Notes: generated from the letters alone by a model not told the origin. A stretch of 64,000 nt of DNA from Lophius americanus (GCA_037951165.1 JBBDHG010000019.1:10890001-10954000); one strand, 5' to 3'. Shown: positions 23,701-51,755, counted from the first letter of the stretch. Translations and numbers: made by a program.

Positions 23701-26700
23701 TTTGCACACAGCTCCTGTTGATGTAGAGCAGAGAATTCAGCTGCTCACCTGCTATGAGTAAAATGCTTCATTTTCTCATCTGCCTGTCTTTCAAGATCAA
23801 ATGTGTGAAATCTAAGGAGCATTGCTTTTCCATAGTCCAAACCTTTTTTCCACTGCTAAAAAAGCGTCTTCAGATTAAATTACTTAACAATTTCTCAAAA
23901 ATGATTCCGATTTGCATATCAGTGTTGAAAGATAAATATATACAGTATTTCTTCAAACCTGCAATTATAATAACATAAAACAAATGTTGTCCAGCTGATT
24001 GTTCTGTCTAAGTAAATATTTTACTTGGAGCTACCCATGAATTTCAAATGAAATTCAGTGTAAAATGACAATAAAGTTGTATTCTATCATATTTAATTTT
24101 AAATGCAGCTGTATGCAATTTGTGTTGAACAGCTTTTTTTCTTTCCACCTATATTACACTATTAAAACTGACATAGTTGACCTCAAATATGGAAAAGAAA
24201 TTACTGCTTTATATCTATGTGTGTGAATATTGGAATTATAAGGCTTTCGTGTGTGTTTTTGTATTTGTGTAGGTGCCCAAGTGAAAGCATAAATAGTTAT
24301 AAGGGGACGGGTCAGCTCTCTGCCTCAGGGTGTCACTCATGTCGTTGACCAGCACGTCCTCTCTTTATGTCTTCGGCTCCTTCATTCCTAGCAGCAGTCT
24401 GTTCACATACACATGTGATGCAAGACGCCTGTGAGTTCAGATGTTTTGACAAATTATGTTTTCTTATGTCATCTGCTTCAGCATCAGTGACAAAAACCAT
24501 GGCCCTACAGTTCTCAATAGGTGAGTGAGTTCTTAGTCCCATGAGAGAAATGTATTTTCATGAAGTCAATAAAATGCATAAAACCCACACAGAGATAGGG
24601 CGCTGTGATGTGAAAGGGCGGGGGCTAATTTGGACTTTGCAGTGTGATGCTTAATGTTTTCTTGCATATTTTATCCATCTGTCCTAGTTATCGATGCAAA
24701 GTTCACTGCAGCGCTGTCTTTCTGCTGAAGTACTGACCCATCTGCTGCAGGTTACAGCCCCGGAACAAGCAAACGTTTGACCAAATCAGTTGTACTTGTT
24801 GTCCTTATTTTGCTGGGAGCAGCTCATTAGAGCCTGGTGAGGCATGGCATATCACAGCATTTGATCAAGCAGTCCTGATAGAAGACCTGCTGGGTGTTTA
24901 TTTTCTAAACTGGCTCATGCAGAGGACAGTAGTTTTCCAGGGATTCGTTGTTGGACATTATATTATGAGCTTTTACACACTCTATATTCCTGCTAACACA
25001 AAATTGATCCATCATAGTTTTAATTTTTCTTTCCACTTAAGCATCGGATGTAAGTAATTCTTTAATGTATGTATTATGTCGGATGTAAGTAATTCTTTAA
25101 TGTATGTATTATGTCCCCTTCCTGTTTCCATTTTCACCTTAACACTTTCTCATATGGCGCCTTTATAAATGGTCCTTATAACATGTTGTGAATTAAACTG
25201 TATAAGTAGTGCTGAATCCTTTACTAATGCTTTATAAGTCGAAAAATAAAACATAAATGGAAATTGCCGTCGGGTGGGCCGGTTGAGGAGAAATCCATTG
25301 ACCGGTAGTCATTATCCTTGAGTGTAACAAATTTCTTTTCAACCAGCCTATGTACACCACAACATTGTTCTACTCCTCTTTTGTTAAACGGCTGTAGAGT
25401 GTGTGGTCAAAAATCCATCCAATAAGAATATAGCGAATATTTCTTCTCCTTTTTGAACTCACCCTTTCTAACTTATCCAATTCTCTTTTCTCTCTCTCTC
25501 TCTGCATAGTCCTGGCAAATCTGCTCAGGTTTGTCAGACCGGCTTTGACGTCAGCACTGACATTCAGAAGCTGATCCTAGACCAGAGGGCTCAGGTGGAC
25601 AGCAGTGAAAATACAGAGTCAGTCTGTGTGCCCTCCTGCTCTACTGACCCAGGGTCGGAGCAGCATCCCCACCAGACGACACCGTCCCAAAAATACCAGA
25701 GAGAGCGACCGGTGGTGGATTGTACCAGTCAGGAGTAAGGATTTAAAAAAAAAAATGTTTCCCTTTAATTAATTTGTTCACAGTTTGGACACATTCTCTT
25801 AAAGTTAAAAGTTAAGTTCTTTCAACAGAACCATTTCAAAGTACAGGATGCCACCATTCTCCACCACTTCAAAGGGGAAGAAGGAAGAGGTAGAGGAGGT
25901 CAAGAACAGAGCACATTCCTCCTCCATCACAGATGACTGTTCAACGGTGTGTATCGCTAACTTTCTCTTTTTTATTTCATTTATTTTTTAAAGTGTCTTT
26001 CATATTGTTATATATGTTATATGTTTTGTTGTTGTTATATTGTTTTATACAGTGTTCTGTTCAACCATTAGGTTGTGTCTCCCTCAAGCTGTTAGCTACA
26101 TCTCTTGCATCATTCAGTGATATCTTATTTATATCTTATCCATGATAAGTAGTTAGTAGTTTTATATTTTAGAACTTCTGAACTTTCGACAAGGTGAATT
26201 TATTTACACTTCTATGTAAATGTGATTTTTATGGTGAGCCTTATTAGTGCTCATTCTGTTCGGAATATTTCAGGCACAGGCAACAGGCAGACATTATAAC
26301 CACAAATAGATTAAGTCAGATTACATTGATTATCTCGTGACAGTAGCAAATTGGAGAAGCATAAGTATCCGAATAACAAGGGCCAAATCGTTATGACTAG
26401 ACAACTGGGACCAGGCCACTTTCTTCCATTGCTCCAGTTCTGATGCCCATAATAGGCGCTCTTGGCAGTTGATAAGGGTCAACATGGACGCTCTGACCCG
26501 TCTGTGCCTACGCAGCCCCTTACACAGTACGCTGTGATGACCTGTGTGTTCAGTCACCTTAGATTAGAACCAGCATGAACCTTTTCAGCAGTTCACCTGT
26601 GGCATAAATTGCTCTGCTTTGGGGTCCAACACTATGGGCTAGTCTTCACTGCCTACGCAGTTCTGGAGAAGCTCTGACCCAGTTTTTCTAGACCTGTCAA

Positions 26701-29700
26701 AAATACTCAGATCCTTACGCTTGGCTATCTTTTTTACGTTTAACACATCCAAGGATAGCATTTTCTCCTGTTGCCTAATATATCCAATTTACTGACAGGT
26801 GCCATTGTAACGACATAATCAGTGTTATTCTGACTTCCTGCTAGCGGCTAGAATTTCTTGGCTGATCAGTTTGTATTGATCTTGACTTCGCTGAAGAAAA
26901 TGTTTTTGAACATTAATTGAAAAACCAACTGTGTCTCATGACGACAGAAATACAGTGTCTGTCATTATGGCATTCATTGTAACCCACATTGGTATGTTTT
27001 AGTAGGTAGGCTTCAGGAGGAAGGCTTCATCTGTCGATGCCCACTGTTCCTTTAGGCTAAAGGGGGAGGAGGAGGAGGAGGAGGAGGAGGAGGAGGAGGA
27101 GGAGATCGTGTGTGTTTGTGCATGTGTCTTTATTGTTACCTGTATATCTATTGATATGTATGAGCTTGCTTGCCCGTGGGTGTTTTACTTCAGTGATAAC
27201 AGCCTCACTCCCTCCCCTCCCGTCCGGTCTTCCACCTCCTCTGTGTGACGCGCAAAGCAGCTTTTTTTTTTCTTGAATGAACAGCCGAGGAGGGTGACAA
27301 AGCAGGAGCTGAGCCCTTATCAGCTGCTCCTCATACTGATGATGATGATCATGATGCAAAGAATGATGTCAGAGCTCTCAAAGGACAGAGAATGCCCCGA
27401 CCAAACTGGTGTATTCAGACATTCCAGCTAAGCTGAGTGTTATGAGGGCAGTTCAATTTCATTTTATACTATTTTTATCAGAATCAGAATTCCTCACATA
27501 TACACCTACACACGCATGCTCATACCATCGGATAGCTGACTCCCCACTGCTCCATCAAATAGTCTCCTTGGCTCAATTTTACAATGTTGCCATGGAAACG
27601 CCACGTCATATACATTGACTCTCTCGTCCGTTGCACACACCCACACTCTAGCAGGAGCGGCTTTCTGCCGCCCCCTCCTTGCATTCATGATAAATAAACG
27701 TGGAGGCAGTTTTGGAGCAGCAGTGCTGGGAATGCCGGTCAGAAGGAAAATCATGTGGATTTAGGGATTCTCATATGCGTTGAGCAAGGATCCCACATGC
27801 TTACAAACACGCTTACACACACACAATCAAAGGATTCAGGTGATCTGGGAATCTCAGCGATCCTACGAATGGAATTAAATCGTTTTGCTCATCAGTATTC
27901 CATCACTCGATGCTGAAGCATGATCGGAATTTGATTCACTGACTGGAAGAAGGAAGCAGGGATCTTATCTGGTTGAATGTTTGCTTATTGGAATAGTTCC
28001 AAGTTTCCCAGAGACTAAAGGGGAGCTACAGCTAAGACTTTTTTTTTTGTTGCATTTCTGAGACATAGACCACATCACCTGTGATACCTGTTACTATCAG
28101 GACTCATCTGTTTTTTTGCGTCCCTACAAAAGTTCATACTTCCTCAGCTAGCCTGGAACATCCTTCTCAAGGGGCTCTGTTCGATTTCAGACTCATTCTT
28201 TTCAAAGGACGACAAGGAAACTGCTTATCTCACCGCCTCCTCCAACAACTCTCTAACCAACTTTCATATATTCAATATTCTGGAACTTCAGTACCCCAAT
28301 ATTTCTTTTCATAGAAGAGACAATAACTTCTTCGGCAACATGTGAAATGCTAAGGATCCCATCCACGAGAACTCTTGACACATCTTTTTAATTACTCCTG
28401 GCCCTGGTGCCCACATCCTTGAAGCCATGTTCTGCTTCTGTTTCCAGAGCCCCTCTCTTAAGCTACAAGCCCTGGAGGCTGACCGGGGCACACTGCCATC
28501 ACCAATAGATCCCCAAGCTCAGGATAACCTACTTGTCCATCAGCAGCCTCTTTCCACAGCGGAGCAGAACCTGCTGCTCCACCTGCCACCGTCACCATCT
28601 ACTCAGGATCAGGTTGACTCATTACAACGAGGTAAGCTAATGACGGTTTTGTGCTGATATGCTTAAATTATGGTATAACATTTAAGTTTATGAAATTTAA
28701 ATGATCAATTAATATATGTAGAAGTTGCAAAAAGCGCATTGCTAATAATTCGAAATGATTTCTTCAGGGGAATCTGTTGTCTAAAGCCCCTCAATACTGT
28801 CATTTAACTGTATCTTCCACAGTCTCACTAGAAACGATAAGTATAACCCTGTTAGACTAAATGTTTCAATATAGTATCTGATTCATCATTAGTTCTGATT
28901 CAGAGGAACTTCCTCGCCGTTGTCCTTTATGTGATTCTTGTTAAATGACTCTTAACGTGAATCGATTAAATAAATCTTGACAATGAATTATGAGCTTCAT
29001 CAGCTCTGGTTTGGGTCGTCTTTTATTGATAAGAGACTACCAAGGTACAAGACTGATACTGTCGCATCCAAAGGTGTTAAGTAAGCGAAAAACATATACC
29101 CCAGGATTGTAATGAAGTACATATTTTGAGCTGCAGGCACTTTGCTTGATTTTTCTATTGTATGCTACATTATACTTCTTCCCCACTACATTTCTCTGAC
29201 ATCTGTAGTAAATCCTATTCAGGTAACATTTTCCTGTCCTGTCCTGCTCAGGTAAAACCACATAGCTTCAAATGTGTTTATTTTTAATGTTTGTGATTAT
29301 CTGAGGAATTAAGTGTGTTTTTATGTGTAATATTGACTACAGCAAAATGTAACGTAGGCCTACACATGAATGTAGCAGTAATATTAATCTGGAGACATCC
29401 ACTACAGTAGTAAAACACTAAGAAGGGTCATTCTGCTAACCTTTAACTTTCATACTTTAAGTATTCTTTTCCAAAAATAATAATATGAATTTATTTAAGT
29501 AGGGTTTATGATGCAGACTTTTAACTTTTAGCGGAGTATACTCATGGTGTGGTATAAGTATTGCATCCGCAATTTGTTGCATCACTGCAGAGTGTCACTT
29601 TGTGAATTTGTATTTACTGTTCTGTATATATTTGATACTGTGTTATGTTGTTTTTTTATATCTAGACGCAAATGTATATTTGATGCATTTTCGTTTCGTT

Positions 29701-32700
29701 CTTATTTGTAACTGTTATATTCTGGCTAAAGATGGCAGGAATCCAGTGACATTATCAGCCACTGAGATTCCACTGTCGAAAACCAATGAGCAGCAAGAAT
29801 ACTGATGGTAGATAAATGAAAGAGAAAAATAAAATAGTTGTGAAGGAAAGTGCTCCATATCAAAAAACAAGAATAGGAAATAGGTATTTATTCCTTCTTT
29901 AGTTATTTAAACATTTTTCTCCCTCTCTTTCGCCCCTTACGCCTTTTTTCCTTTTCCTAACTAGCCCTCTTCCCTTTTCTTCTCTCACAGATAATAATGA
30001 TATTTATGATCTAACAAATGAGAAAAGATCGTACTTAATAGCGATAAGAGTTCATCTTTTGTCCTTCTTCTCTTACAGCGCACAGCCTTTCATCTCATTC
30101 ATCAACGTCCTGTCCTGTCCTCTCCACGGCTGCTCTTTCTAAGGCGATCTCAGGAAATGACTCCCAGCATAGCCCACCAGGCCCTCACACCAGCCCACTC
30201 CTCTCTCGATTTCCGATGACTGACAACCCTCTTCCTTCACCGCGCTGCCCCAATCTCAGTCTTAGCCTGCGCTACAACCTTGACCCTGAGGCAGCCCCTT
30301 CTCCACCACGCTCACAGCACATGCGCATGTAAGACATCTGTTTCATCACAAACTGTCTGTAGGGAAAAAAATATACATTAATCTGCGTGTTGTCCTGATG
30401 GACCTCACATGATAAGCATTTTGAAAATCTTACTGTTCAAATGCTGTGCAGATGCAAATTGAATGATCTGCATGAATGCATGTTATCAGTTTGAGTATTA
30501 TGGCACCATATGCACAAAAGTTCAAATAAATAGAAACATGATTTTCTGTCTGTCTAGGGCTCGCAAAAATGTCCACACAGAGACAGAAGAGGGCCTTGGG
30601 TCCATCTCAACTCTCAATAGACAGATTCACAGCCTCAGGAAACGGATCAGGCATTTTGAGGAACGGTTTGAACAGGACAAGCACTACAAGGTTAGAAGAA
30701 TGAAATGTTTAGATGAGAAGCCTCTAAATACGCGCATGATGCTCAGTTTGACCTTTAGCCATCAGCCATCATAGAGATTTTTTATTTTCCTTGCCTTAGA
30801 ATGTTGAGTTCTAAAATACAGATGTGGATACAAAGAACAAACATCATGTTCCAGTGAATGACTCCTCTGCTGGTGAATTGAAAACATTACATTTGTTACA
30901 CAACCAAAGCTGGTTGAGAGGTTTGTTAATGAATGAAAAAAATATTGGAATGAGAACAAACCCAGACATAAAAAAACAGCCCAAAGTGAATTCCAGTTAC
31001 TCACTTTTAAGAAACTGGTTTCTGTTTGTGAGGTTGTTCTTTATTTATTTCAGCCAGCCTTCAATGACAAGATAGCACATCCAGAAGTGGCCAGACTGGT
31101 GAAGGAGCTTATCAAAAGTCGACATCAGCTGAAAGGTCAGTTATATACAACTCACGCAAACACAGGACTCAACGATTGTAGTGGCGATAAAGAACATTCT
31201 TCCAAAAGTTCAGAGGCTCATCAAGGTGTGTTGTGACAAATTAAAACAAGTCTTAAAGTTCTTTTTTTTTTGGTTTCAACTCGCATCCCTCCTAAGGGTG
31301 CCATCGAACCCACAACATTTTAAATAGTTTACCCATGAAAACTGACCTTAATCAGGATGAGAGACGACTGCAGTTCTTTCCCAGTTCTTTTTGTGTGTGA
31401 CCTGCTGATAAATAAATCTTCATAGATGGATTTTTGGGGGATCTGCCATTTCTGGGAAGGTTCACTTGTTCTAAGTTGTCCCATTTAAGATTATTTGTCT
31501 CACTGTGGATCTGTGGAATGACGGAGCCTTAAAAGAGCTTTATAACCCTTACCAGACTGACGTATTTCAATCACCTTCTTCCCTCATGTCTACTGGCATG
31601 TCGTTTGATTTTGTCATGTGATTCTGGTAAAGGGTAAATGGACTGTATTAGCGCTACTGGTCTAGTAGGTGAGGCCTACCATTTGTTTAAATTTGTTTTT
31701 ATTGGATTTTGTTCTTTTTTATTTCCTATTTTATTTTACTGTATTTTCCTGTTTTGGGGCATTTTAAAGACATTTATGGATATTTTATCATCTTTTAATC
31801 TCTCAATTGTTCCCCTTGATTTTTCTTGATGCTTTTTACTGTTGTGTTTTATTGTCAGAGTCCATTATCCTATGTTCTTGCATGTTTTCTTTGGCCGCCT
31901 GTACTTTTCTGTCAAAGCACTTTGTAAACCTCTGGTTTAATAAGGGTCCCTGTATCCTGATCAACATATATTTTTGAACCTCTATCATTTAGAGTTGAAG
32001 TTGCGGCGATCAGAAGACTGGGAGCTGAGAGGGTTGGGAAGCTTGAACCCATCAGCTGAAACAAGCAGGACCAACATAGACCAAAGGGAAGCAGCCCTAA
32101 CGGAGATTGAGCTTTGGCAGCTTAACAACAACAGCAACACAAACAAACCAAACGTGGAGGAAACGGTGAACACCATATCCAACAGACTGAAGGAGAGACG
32201 ACAAGAGCTTGGCCTTCCTGACAACACTAGGGTTGGTATTACAGAAAAGGTTTCAGCATACACCAAAACGTTCCAGTGCTGCACTGGCGGTCTGATTGCC
32301 TGTATTATTGATCTCAGATGAAAAGACTGATTACCTGCTAACAGTTTCTTCTGTGCTTATATATGTGCTTATATATGCAGGAGATGTCCTATTTACAGAT
32401 GAGCATGGAGAAGAGCAGCCTGCAGAGGTGTTTGCTCTACTTTGAGAGTCTGCACGGACGACCAGTAAGATCAACCTGGATGTGTTTACCTCTTTGGGTT
32501 TCTAAATAACCCAGCTGTAATATTATTCTCTTTTCTTTTTCCCCTTACATCATTGCTTTCTATTTCTTTGTATTAACATATCACGACCGATAATAAGAGG
32601 GTGTCTCTGTCTGTTTATGTGCCTCTAGACTTCCAGGCAGGAGCGGACTCTGATGAAACCTTTCTATGATCGCTACCGCTTGATCAAGCTGCTGCTTTTT

Positions 32701-34111
32701 TCTTCTACTGCGGCCACCGTCATCACAACCATTGTGAGTAAACATCTAACACTGACAACGGAATCTTAAATTACATTTTTGTCTTATAGATGGCAGGGCT
32801 GTACTTAGAACGTCTAAAATCTACTGCTTTTTCGTTGTGTGGGTAAAACTGACCGCTTTCAACAGATGAGTGGGATTTCATTGCTCTCTAGTGGCCAGAT
32901 GTTTGAGCTCTGCCAAACTGAAGTGGAGCATTTCACCTACAAAATACATTTTGGCAAGACAGATAGTGGTGAAGCTTAAAACTGAAAAACCAGGTGAGTT
33001 GGTTGAAAACCAAGACAGACTGGTGATACCTCTTGTGTGTGTGTCTACATAGGATGAAGAGGTGGGCTCAGATGAAGAATGTCCCAAGCAGCAGAGTCCA
33101 AGGCTACAGCTGGTCTCGCCGAAGTCTCCCACGTGTGTGTCTTCAGACGAGTCGCTGCTTCTGTCATCCCCAGAAATTCCTGAAACACCCGTGGTCTCCC
33201 CGCTTGAAGAGGCGAAGGGTCTCCAACCAAAGATTATGGCCATGGCAACACTGCATGAAGCTTCCAGGTACGGTTCTAGCTGTGTGTTTGTGTAATGTGC
33301 ACATTTATAGTGTGAGTAAACCCAGAATCAGTTGTTAGACATTAAAGTTTTTTTTCATCATTTGTTTTGCTGTCAACCATTTGTTATTATTATTACTATT
33401 ATTGATCCAAGTATGCATTTTTAAAAACTTCAATTTAAATGATTATTTTGCTTCTTCACAGACACGAATTACTGGATCACCACAGGATGGCCCGATTGGA
33501 GAAGCGCAGGCTTCAGCAGGTCCTCCGAGGCTTTGAGGACAACTTCTACGCTGAAACTGGACGGTGAATTTTGCAAACCCCAATAACATACTGCACATCT
33601 AGACAATTTTACGTTTGATTTTTATTGTGTCTTTTAATAAACATGGAACATTTGGTTTCAACAATGTCTTGTGAAAAACAAAGAAAAACATCCATAAAAT
33701 AAATAAATGGCATGAAAGTGTAATTCACACTTGACATTATTACAGCACAAAGAGCTTAGGAAAGAGACTAAGAGATGGATTTGCTCTGAACTGTACACAT
33801 CCTGTATACTCTACATGTTAGTCCTCCAAAGTAACTACATTAAGTTCTTACAATACACACTGTACAAAGCTATCGGAGTAAGGCAACATAGGGACTATCA
33901 ACCAGGAATGGAAGCTGCTGCAGGTTGTTGAATTCTGCTGATGTTTTGCCTTTCGTTTGCATCTTTTTTCCTCCCTAAACACAGTGTGTGTCAGAAGGAG
34001 GACCGTGGACCGATGGCAGAGGAGTACTGCCAGTACAAGCACCTCAAAGCAAAGCTCCGTCTACTGGAGGCCCTGCTTAGTAAACAACAGGACTCAACCA
34101 AAACTAGTTGA
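17758..34111 (+). CDS. fam13c: FAM13C-type protein with N-terminal RhoGAP domain, 18 coding exons
   Basis: Coding exons: 17758-17787, 18126-18324, 18749-18958, 20126-20306, 21736-21910, 22574-22695, 25510-25734, 25829-25946, 28448-28631, 30079-30328, 30558-30690, 31054-31135, 31993-32231, 32381-32464, 32629-32733, 33053-33267, 33462-33563, 33985-34111. They join in frame to 2781 nt, 926 residues. Residues about 45-220 are a RhoGAP domain with arginine finger R85 (GLFR), K122 (SLLKLFLRE) and N196 (ENLATIFGP). Residues about 230-560 are low-complexity and Ser/Pro-rich. From 565 the conserved FAM13 C-terminal region follows: helices NRQIHSLRKRIRHFEERFEQ, CLLYFESLHGRP (about 733-744), MKPFYDRYRLIKLL and a terminal HLKAKLRLLEALLSKQ helix. 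The family acts on or near Rho signalling in the cytosol; GAP activity is predicted only. Named fam13c, not fam13a or fam13b, mainly from neighbours slc16a9, phyhipl and bicc1. Two donors, after 30690 and 32231, are weak (gtt). Confidence 0.9.
18025..18067. repeat. Perfect 18-bp inverted repeat, fam13c intron 1
   Basis: Arms 18025-18042 and 18050-18067 are exact reverse complements (ttcttggatgaccagatg) around a 7-nt loop, agcagca. It lies 58 nt upstream of coding exon 2, in the acceptor region. Confidence 0.85.
18479..18622 (-). repeat. V-SINE fragment, reverse orientation, fam13c intron 2
   Basis: The reverse-orientation V-SINE core is visible: ttggactgtgggaggaagct, then cggaacccacacaaatacgg, agaacatgcaaac and tgctgtgaggcaatac. 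The 3' tail of the element is missing. Confidence 0.65.
19600..20075 (-). mobile_element. Tc1-like relic D in fam13c intron 3
   Basis: The sequence has catcaatgagccttgggggc, cttgtcaaagccgctcagat and the terminal cttcacctgtaaatggttg followed by ctgatcggtgta. This matches the 5' half of the family of relics B, C and E on the minus strand. Heavily mutated. Confidence 0.6.
25045..25114. repeat. Perfect 35-bp tandem duplication, fam13c intron 6
   Basis: The unit beginning cggatgtaagtaattc occurs twice head to tail with no mismatch (25045-25079 and 25080-25114). The identity suggests a recent slippage event. Confidence 0.85.
26275..26890. mobile_element. Tc1-like relic E with fold-back arrangement, fam13c intron 8
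   Basis: The left part (about 26290-26410) runs in plus orientation: ttgattatctcgtgacag, then acaagggccaaatcgttatg. From about 26412 the sequence is in minus orientation, giving LRRHRRVRASMLTLINCQER and EQWKKVAWS of the transposase. It then continues out to a second copy of the 5' terminus (cataatcagtgttattctg, about 26817). Both ends therefore derive from the same end of the element. Confidence 0.55.
27062..27104 (+). repeat. (GGA)n microsatellite, fam13c intron 8
   Basis: An uninterrupted purine GGA repeat of about 43 bp. No coding role. Confidence 0.9.
27584..27608 (+). promoter_or_regulatory. RFX-type X-box adjacent to a CRE-like site, fam13c intron 8
   Basis: GTTGCCATGGAAAC at 27586-27599 closely resembles the RFX X-box (GTNRCC, spacer, RGYAAC), with one departure in the right half-site. 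It is followed after one base by CCACGTCA at 27601-27608, the reverse complement of TGACGTGG, a CREB/ATF-like element. The pair lies about 830 nt upstream of a candidate internal start codon of fam13c. Binding is inferred from the motifs only. Confidence 0.4.
31370..31625 (-). mobile_element. Tc1-like relic F in fam13c intron 12
   Basis: Minus-strand reading gives MTKSNDMPVDMREE, then after a frame shift KVIEIRQSGKGYKALLRL and VNLPRNGRS. This is the N-terminal DNA-binding part of a transposase of the same family as relic A. Inactive fragment. Confidence 0.6.
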
Positions 34112-34905
34112 GTTGACTCACAGTGGGACTTGATCAAACGTAACAGGACTCAGTCTAGTCTGGATTCATGGCATGCTCATTATGTAAATGCACTTTACAT
34201 GAATTGAACTGATGGAAGTTGGTGACAATCTGAATTAAATGCTGGGCAGCTGCAGAGTTCTTTTACCCCCCAAAACTCTATCCTTGTCCTTCATATCGCA
34301 TCTTATTATGAATGTGATGTAGCACTGTTTTTTTTTATGTAGCACTAATTTATGTCAAGGATGGAAAGCTGTAATAACTTGATGTTAGCTACATAGAAGT
34401 AATATTACTAGAGTGCTTTATGTATATTATGGCCCCTTTTTTTACTTGCTTTTTTCTGTGCCGAAAATATTATTTTTGACAGGTTTGTCCATAGTTAGTG
34501 TGGAAACTGCTTTTTTTGAAAAGGTCTTTATAGGCAAAACAAAGTGTAAATCCAAACAATGAGACAATCCTCTATGTTTGTGCATGTCAATTTTCTTCAT
34601 TCTCTTTTGTGCTATGACATGTGTTAAGAGTTTGATAGTGGATATAATAATTCAAATGACATGCTCTCGGTAGAAAAAATGTGAAAGTTGGTGTTTGCAG
34701 TGTAAGTTATATCAGCCATGAAATTTATATCAACCCCCATTTTGCCTGTATGAAATGAATTCATAGCCTAAATTCAGTTGTTGACAATGATCAAAGTTTT
34801 TGACGTTGTGCACTTCTGGCTTATATAATCTTCTCTATATATACACACACAGATGTATATAGATATATGAATGTATCAATAAAAATAAATATTTTTTCAC
34901 ATTTA
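34112..34905 (+). other. fam13c: fam13c 3' UTR with tandem poly(A) signals
   Basis: After the TGA at 34109-34111 the sequence is AT-rich and non-coding. Two AATAAA signals at 34878-34883 and 34884-34889 follow a short AT/CA-rich run. They would give a 3' UTR of about 0.8 kb. A further AATAAA at 35090-35095 is an alternative. Confidence 0.55.
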
Positions 34906-35539
34906 TTTTACTAAACACAGTTCATGGTTCTGCTTTCCTTCCTTCCATTAACTACCATAAAATAAGGGCAACTGTTGCACTGACGGTTGCTGTGGTTGAG
35001 GTACTGACATTTTTTTGTGCTGCACAAAACTGCAATCATGCTTTTTTAGTTAAGGGTTAACAAGATGCTCCTTGGTGATCAAGACTCTGAATAAATATTT
35101 TAGAGACTTTTGCATTAGTACAATTAAGATTCCACAGCGGTTTCATGTCTGGTTTTAAAAACTTTGTTATAAACAAAGACAACTATTTATGCTGCAGCCC
35201 TAGAAAATGTAGTACCGGTCTCTGCCACTAATAGAACTACTAGAAACACCTCTAATAGGTGGAATAGTCAAAAATAATCAGACACAACAAAATGCTTGTA
35301 TGAACTGTAAGTCACTTACACTTTTGCACTTTTTCTTTTTTTGCAGAATATAAATAATAACAAGGCAAAGCTCATGAAATCTAAATCAGAGAATATGGGA
35401 GTGCTTGTTGAAAACAAACAACAGAAAACTGAAAAGAGGCAGTCAATAATTGTTAGTTAAGTTAAAGGGTTCAGCGATAACGCCAGGATTCGCTTGCAGG
35501 ATGGATGGGTGGATGGATGGATGGGTGGATGGATGGATG
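34906..35539. other. Convergent fam13c-phyhipl intergenic interval
   Basis: The stop codons of the two genes are about 1.7 kb apart. The remaining gap is AT-rich with a (GGAT)n/(GGGT) microsatellite at 35499-35555. I see no gene in it. Confidence 0.6.
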
Positions 35540-35849
35540 GGTGGATGGATGGATGCCAGATTTATTCTGCTCAGTTTTATGTATACTTTTTTTTATATTT
35601 CTCGGGTAACCCTTATAAGATGAGACAACAGTGTAGGTTTCATAGTGTGCACCTTGGTTTTTTTAAACTCTTCTTTGGGAATTATGATCTCTGGAAAGTA
35701 CAGATTGGTGTCAGAGATATGTTGGTGTGCATGTCTGAGAGCCTACTAAATCTGCTGCTTCATGCATGTGTAAGTCTGCCTTATCAGTACAGGTGAACTC
35801 CCTGTGTGTCAGTCAATCTGCTCCGCCCACTCCTACATTATGATCTTTC
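35540..35849 (-). other. phyhipl: Probable phyhipl 3' UTR
   Basis: On the minus strand the first AATAAA after the stop (35852-35850) is at 35566-35561, next to a (GGAT)n tract at 35499-35555. Its use would give a 3' UTR of about 0.3 kb that does not overlap the fam13c 3' end. Longer forms are possible. Confidence 0.3.

Positions 35850-51755
<15,906 letters not shown>

Noticed and set aside
17758..34111. Assignment to fam13a because of the RhoGAP domain and MGA start
   Set aside because: Flanking slc16a9, phyhipl and bicc1 identify the FAM13C locus; as I recall, FAM13A sits beside HERC3-type neighbours.
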